A DNA stretch of 7,882 bases from Candidatus Melainabacteria bacterium GWA2_34_9. Its GTDB lineage: Bacteria; Cyanobacteriota; Vampirovibrionia; Gastranaerophilales; UBA9971. The notes beneath the pieces are model-generated. The model saw nothing but the letters and a program-made list of their open reading frames with translations. It was not told the origin of the DNA and did not search any database. Shown here one piece after another: positions 4,829 to 7,882 of the stretch. The position numbers and the translations under genes were made by a program. The stretch is from contig MFRJ01000088.1 of assembly GCA_001784535.1 (NCBI GenBank), positions 11,243 to 19,124 on the forward strand. Reading direction: 5' to 3'. The first letter of the stretch is position 1. Each line of letters begins with the position of its first letter.

Positions 4829-5194
4829 TTAAAATTGTTTATTAGGATCAACAAATCCGCCTTGCTTCAAAAATCCTATTATGGCGTACGCTGCACTTTT
4901 TTGAAGTTTCATAGGAGCTTGTCTCATAAGGTCTACAGCCTCAGACAGCACAGGATCCAAGTCATACCATCTTCTTCGCTGAATATTGTTATGTTCATGG
5001 AAAAACCATTCTATAGGTTTATTATAAAAATCCGCAAGTTTCTTAAGTTCAAATACATCAACTTTTCTGGTACCTGATTCCATCACGGAAATCGCAGAAA
5101 TAGGCAAATTTAGATACTTTGCAACATGTTCCTGTTTAAACCCGGCTTCAATTCTTGCTTTTCTTAATTTATTACAGAATGTTTTCCTGTCCAT
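4829..5194 (-). CDS. XRE-family (Cro/CI-type) HTH transcriptional regulator
   Basis: A 121-residue DNA-binding protein. The helix-turn-helix lies at about residues 6-60: LRKARIEAGFKQEHVAKYL, then NLPISAISVMESGTRKVDVFELKKLADFYNKPIEWFF, which is the complete five-helix XRE domain. The C-terminal part (RRRWYDLDPVLSEAVDLMRQAPMKLQKSAAYAIIGFLKQGGF) is probably helical and may serve for dimerisation; I see no ligand-binding domain. The frame is open to a TTG at 5245, but the ATG at 5194 is preferred. It has an AAGGAG at 5207-5212 (12-nt spacer, rather long) and leaves room for a TATAAT near 5257. Targets cannot be read from sequence; autoregulation is possible because an AT-rich palindrome lies upstream. 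It ends at the bidirectional terminator. Confidence 0.88.
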   Translation of the reverse strand: MDRKTFCNKLRKARIEAGFKQEHVAKYLNLPISAISVMESGTRKVDVFELKKLADFYNKPIEWFFHEHNNIQRRRWYDLDPVLSEAVDLMRQAPMKLQKSAAYAIIGFLKQGGFVDPNKQF

Positions 5195-5206
5195 ATATGC
5201 TTTATA

Positions 5207-5212
5207 CTCCTT
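5207..5212 (-). promoter_or_regulatory. Shine-Dalgarno site favouring the 5194 start of the XRE gene
   Basis: AAGGAG on the minus strand, 12 nt before the ATG. The spacing is longer than usual, but the only other upstream start, TTG at 5245, has no such motif and would lie only a few bases from the predicted transcription start. Confidence 0.55.
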
Positions 5213-5256
5213 TTTGTAGACACAAAAATATAATTTTAAATCCAACCATATTTTAT

Positions 5257-5262
5257 ATTATA
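5257..5262 (-). promoter_or_regulatory. Possible -10 box of the XRE regulator
   Basis: A perfect TATAAT on the minus strand, 62 nt before the preferred ATG. The -35 region (TTGGAT at 16-bp spacing) matches poorly, so the promoter may be weak, activator-dependent or misassigned in this AT-rich stretch. Confidence 0.4.
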
Positions 5263-5307
5263 AAACATCTTTCTGAAAATCCAAAATTTTTAGGCTGTTT
5301 TATTACA

Positions 5308-5332
5308 AAATTTAAAGTTTAATTTTAAATTT
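5308..5332. repeat. AT-rich perfect inverted repeat in the divergent intergenic region
   Basis: AAATTTAAA (5308-5316) and TTTAAATTT (5324-5332) form a perfect 9-bp dyad with a 7-nt spacer. It lies in the 212-bp gap between the divergent XRE and cyclo-ligase genes, upstream of both. It could be an operator for the regulator, but it is made only of A and T in AT-rich DNA and may be chance. Confidence 0.35.
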
Positions 5333-5406
5333 GAAAAACGATATTAAGGGACTTAAACCTGTATTTTGTGTAAAATTAAAGTAATTATACTTTTAGGATT
5401 TATTAA

Positions 5407-5970
5407 ATGACCTCTACCTTGAATTTTCAGACAAAAAAAGAATATAGGAATTTCGCAAAAAAATTAAGAGCTAAACTTGATATTAAAAAAATCAGTTTTT
5501 TAATTTGCGAAAACATAAAAAATCGGGATTTTTATAAAAACTCAAAGAATATACTCGGATTTTACCCTTTTAATAGTGAAATTAATCTTACAGAACTTTA
5601 TAAGGATGCTTCAAAAAACTGGTTTTTGCCTTCCATTGATATTTCCACCAAAGAAATGTTTATTCATCCTTATAAATACAGTGATAAACTCATAGAAAAC
5701 TGTTATAAAGTTCCGGAGCCGGTAACTCCAAAAGAAAATAATCTTGAAAAAATAGACTTGATTTTTGTGCCTGCTTTAATGGCAGACAAAAAAGGTCATC
5801 GACTAGGTTATGGCGCGGGCTATTACGACAGGTTTCTTCCTTTGCTGAAAGATTCCTGCGTAAAGATTGTCCTTCTTCCTGAAGAACTTTTTATTGAAAA
5901 CTTGCCTTCTGATGAGCTTGATGTTCCTGTAGATATTATAGCTACAGAAAAAGCTGTAAACTGTTTATAA
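5407..5970 (+). CDS. 5-formyltetrahydrofolate cyclo-ligase (MTHFS)
   Basis: A 187-residue cytosolic enzyme of normal length that uses ATP to convert 5-formyl-THF to 5,10-methenyl-THF, returning the storage/inhibitory folate to one-carbon metabolism. The N-terminal KKEYR (10-14) matches the conserved basic helix. YPFNSEINL (53-61) fits the substrate-binding segment. GHRLGYGAGYYDRFL (130-144) is the ATP/phosphate-binding signature, with GYGAGYYDR fully conserved. LPSDELDVPVDIIATE (166-181) matches the usual C-terminal block. The start is supported by AGGA at 5395-5398, 8 nt before the ATG. A TATACT lies at 5386-5391, too close to the ribosome site to be an obvious promoter. The stop codon adjoins that of the convergent ald gene (shared TTATAA), with no terminator between them. 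Confidence 0.95.
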   Translation: MTSTLNFQTKKEYRNFAKKLRAKLDIKKISFLICENIKNRDFYKNSKNILGFYPFNSEINLTELYKDASKNWFLPSIDISTKEMFIHPYKYSDKLIENCYKVPEPVTPKENNLEKIDLIFVPALMADKKGHRLGYGAGYYDRFLPLLKDSCVKIVLLPEELFIENLPSDELDVPVDIIATEKAVNCL

Positions 5971-7077
5971 AAGTTCTTCCAATGGTTTATAAGCCAAATT
6001 CAAAGAAGTTGCTACACCTTCGTAAGTTAAACAGCCTTTAAAAGTATTCACGCCTTTAGCAAGAGCTTTGTTTTCCTTCACAGCGTCCATTCCCTTGTTT
6101 GCCAGCTTAATCGCGTAAGGCAAAGTCGCATTCGTTAGCGCCATAGTAGATGTTCTTGGCACAGCACCCGGCATGTTGGCTACTGAATAATGAACTACTC
6201 CATGTTTAACAAATGTAGGGTTTTCGTGGGTTGTAACTCTGTCTATAGTTTCTATACAACCGCCCTGATCTATTGCAACATCAAGTATTACTGAACCAGG
6301 CTTCATTTGTTGCACCATATCTTCTGTAACAAGTTTTGGCGCTTTTGCTCCGGGGATAAGTACTGCCCCGATTACCACATCTGCTTTTTTAACATTTTCT
6401 CTTATTGTATAAGAATTAGAATAAATAGTTGTAAGGCTTTCCGCATAAATATCGTTTAAATAGCGCATTCTATCAAGATTTACATCAAGCAAAGTAACAC
6501 TTGCTCTCAATCCCATTGCCATTTTTGCTGCGTTTGCTCCTACAATTCCACCTCCAATAATTACAACTTTAGCAGGGGCTGTTCCTGGAACTCCGCCCAT
6601 AAGGATTCCCATGCCTCCATAATATTTTTCAAGAAGCCTTGAAGCTATCTGAACAGACATACGTCCTGCAACTTCGCTCATAGGTGTCAAAAGCGGAAGT
6701 GAATTATCATCCAGCTGAACGGTTTCATAAGCAATACCTGTTACTTTTCTTTCAAGTAATGCATTTACAAGCTTTGGTTCTGCTGCAAGGTGGAGATAAG
6801 TAAATAAAATCTGTCCTTCTCTTAAAAACTCATATTCTTCAGCAAGCGGTTCTTTTACCTTCAGAATCATATCTGCCTTTTCAAACACTTCCTGAGGTGT
6901 TTCAAGAATTTCTGCTCCTGCTTTTATAAAATCCTCATTAGTAAAACCACTTCCAAGTCCTGCATTCTTTTCTATTAAAATGCTGTGCCCTGCTTTTTTG
7001 AGTGTTTCCACTCCTGCGGGTGTAATAGCGACTCTTTCTTCCTGTGCTTTAATTTCCTTTGGAATACCAATAATCAT
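5965..7077 (-). CDS. ald: Alanine dehydrogenase
   Basis: A 370-residue NAD-dependent enzyme that interconverts L-alanine with pyruvate plus ammonia in the cytosol. Depending on direction, it allows use of alanine as a nitrogen and carbon source or regenerates NAD. Numbering from the chosen start matches Mycobacterium tuberculosis AlaDH exactly: Arg15 and Lys75 bind substrate, and His96 and Asp270 are catalytic. The Rossmann loop GGGIVG is at 175-180, and Asp198 (LLDVN) favours NAD over NADP. Other family blocks are GIPKEIKAQEERVAITP at the N terminus, TPMSEVAGRM (131-140) and MPGAVPRTST (302-311). The frame is open upstream to 7134, but the ATG at 7077 gives the canonical MIIGIPKE start and has a GAGAGG ribosome site, and the longer version would start inside or upstream of the promoter. 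It converges on the cyclo-ligase gene and overlaps it by 6 bp. Confidence 0.98.
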   Translation of the reverse strand: MIIGIPKEIKAQEERVAITPAGVETLKKAGHSILIEKNAGLGSGFTNEDFIKAGAEILETPQEVFEKADMILKVKEPLAEEYEFLREGQILFTYLHLAAEPKLVNALLERKVTGIAYETVQLDDNSLPLLTPMSEVAGRMSVQIASRLLEKYYGGMGILMGGVPGTAPAKVVIIGGGIVGANAAKMAMGLRASVTLLDVNLDRMRYLNDIYAESLTTIYSNSYTIRENVKKADVVIGAVLIPGAKAPKLVTEDMVQQMKPGSVILDVAIDQGGCIETIDRVTTHENPTFVKHGVVHYSVANMPGAVPRTSTMALTNATLPYAIKLANKGMDAVKENKALAKGVNTFKGCLTYEGVATSLNLAYKPLEELL

Positions 7078-7084
7078 TTTTCTG

Positions 7085-7090
7085 CCTCTC
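7085..7090 (-). promoter_or_regulatory. Shine-Dalgarno site deciding the ald start
   Basis: GAGAGG on the minus strand, 7 nt before the ATG at 7077. Together with the family-typical MIIGIPKE N terminus, it rules out the in-frame upstream start at 7134. Confidence 0.7.
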
Positions 7091-7117
7091 TCATCCTTTA
7101 AATTCCATCCATCATTA

Positions 7118-7123
7118 ATTATA
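7118..7123 (-). promoter_or_regulatory. Probable -10 box of ald
   Basis: A perfect TATAAT on the minus strand, 41 nt before the ald ATG, giving a leader of about 34 nt. The best -35 is a weak TTTAAA with 18-bp spacing. The promoter faces away from the membrane methyltransferase gene. Confidence 0.45.
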
Positions 7124-7276
7124 CTACACAACAACGCTTGTTTTAAATTGCCAATCTTTTCAAAATTTATATATCGTAAAAAATAATTATATTTCTTGCC
7201 TATTCAGTTTTTTTTAAATTAAACTAAGTTATCGGGTATGTGATTTTTTAAATTTTTATATGGAAGGGATCGTAAA

Positions 7277-7882
7277 ATGTGTTCAAAACCTGTTTTAGAG
7301 TGGTTTGCAAGATATAGAATTCTCATTTCAAAGATTTTCGGAGTTTCTTTAATACTTCTATTTTTATTATCAGAAAACATCTGGGCTGATAAATCCTATG
7401 CCGGCTGGCTAAGCTTAATTTCACAGTCTTTAGGACTTATACTGGTTACTATTTGTGTTTTAGGCAGATTGTGGGCAGCTCTTTATCTTTGCGGAAATAA
7501 AACTTTCACTCTTGTAACGCAAGGACCTTATTCAATAGTCAGAAATCCACTTTATTTCTTCAGTTTTCTTGGCGTAGTCGGTATAGGGCTAGCCACGGGA
7601 AGTATTGTAGGTTTATTATTAATAATTTTTATGTTCTTGTTTAATTATTTACCAACAATTCTTGATGAAGAAAAAACACTTGAAAGATATCATGATGAAA
7701 ATCTTGCAGAGTATTTTGCAAAAGTTCCAAGATTGATACCGAATTTTTCACTTTTATCCGAGCCTGAATTTTATGAAATTCAGCCTTATTTCTTTCGTAA
7801 AACAATTTCTGATGTAATTTGGTTCTTCTGGGTTTATTTAATTTTAATAATTATAGGAAAATTGCACGCATTTGGTATTCTA
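7277..7882 (+). CDS. Isoprenylcysteine carboxyl methyltransferase-like membrane protein, 3'-truncated
   Basis: The first 202 codons are visible and the frame is still open at the right edge. Hydrophobic segments lie at about residues 18-36, 45-72, 93-125 and 177-197. The conserved ICMT/PEMT-type SAM-binding region is clear: GPYSIVRNPLYF (83-94) followed by a hydrophobic stretch. The C-terminal signature EEKTLERYHDENLAEYFAKV-PRLIP (131-155) matches the family's 'EE..L...F...Y..Y...V.R.IP'. Such proteins are integral-membrane SAM-dependent methyltransferases; bacterial members modify varied lipids or small molecules, and this substrate is unknown. The ATG at 7277 has a GGAAGGG site 8 nt upstream; another ATG at 7260 is out of frame. 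The 199-bp gap to the divergent ald gene holds no clear promoter for this gene. Confidence 0.88.
   Translation, partial: MCSKPVLEWFARYRILISKIFGVSLILLFLLSENIWADKSYAGWLSLISQSLGLILVTICVLGRLWAALYLCGNKTFTLVTQGPYSIVRNPLYFFSFLGVVGIGLATGSIVGLLLIIFMFLFNYLPTILDEEKTLERYHDENLAEYFAKVPRLIPNFSLLSEPEFYEIQPYFFRKTISDVIWFFWVYLILIIIGKLHAFGIL

Noticed and set aside
5195..5245. N-terminal extension of the XRE regulator from a TTG start
   Set aside because: No ribosome site precedes the TTG, it lies only about 5 nt from the predicted transcription start, and the extra residues precede a complete HTH domain.
7078..7134. 19-residue N-terminal extension of alanine dehydrogenase
   Set aside because: It would overlap the predicted -10 box, and the family protein begins at MIIGIPKE, where the catalytic residue numbering matches known enzymes.
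6980..7186. Open frame of 68 codons on the + strand opposite the ald start
   Set aside because: Antisense shadow of ald codons and its upstream region, with no independent support.

Overview
The window is AT-rich and gene-dense. Most of it is bacterial chromosomal housekeeping. The organism is probably a non-photosynthetic relative of cyanobacteria (Melainabacteria/Vampirovibrionia, for example Gastranaerophilales). This is an inference from a short Hfq-like protein of the cyanobacterial type, the MEP isoprenoid gene dxr, low GC and many small lineage-type hypothetical genes; no marker gene settles it.

Layout from left to right. (1) On the + strand, the 3' end of a RidA-family gene is followed 21 bp later by a double-domain GNAT-like acetyltransferase. 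(2) On the - strand, a two-gene operon encodes a small two-helix membrane protein and then a bacteriohemerythrin with all seven iron ligands; its promoter is close to consensus. The hemerythrin converges on the GNAT gene with only 6 bp between stops. (3) A GC-rich palindromic intergenic block lies at about 2150-2310. (4) On the - strand, an operon of dxr (DXP reductoisomerase) and an Hfq-like gene has an extended -10 promoter. (5) A tRNA-Leu(GAG) gene with its own terminator is flanked by two diverged inverted copies of a palindromic repeat and by other hairpins. (6) A small orphan + strand gene (95 aa) and an XRE-type regulator (- strand) converge on a strong bidirectional terminator. (7) A 5-formyltetrahydrofolate cyclo-ligase gene (+) and an alanine dehydrogenase gene (-) converge with their stop codons sharing a TTATAA sequence. 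(8) On the + strand, an integral-membrane methyltransferase of the isoprenylcysteine methyltransferase type runs off the right edge.

The genes cover isoprenoid precursor synthesis (dxr), one-carbon metabolism (cyclo-ligase), alanine/pyruvate and nitrogen metabolism (ald), reactive enamine clearance (RidA), O2 or di-iron chemistry (hemerythrin) and probably RNA-based regulation (Hfq-like). I see no defence island, CRISPR array, prophage or intact insertion sequence. The items most worth a second look are the inverted repeat pair around tRNA-Leu, the dxr-hfq pairing, the membrane protein/hemerythrin operon and the uncharacterised 95-aa gene.
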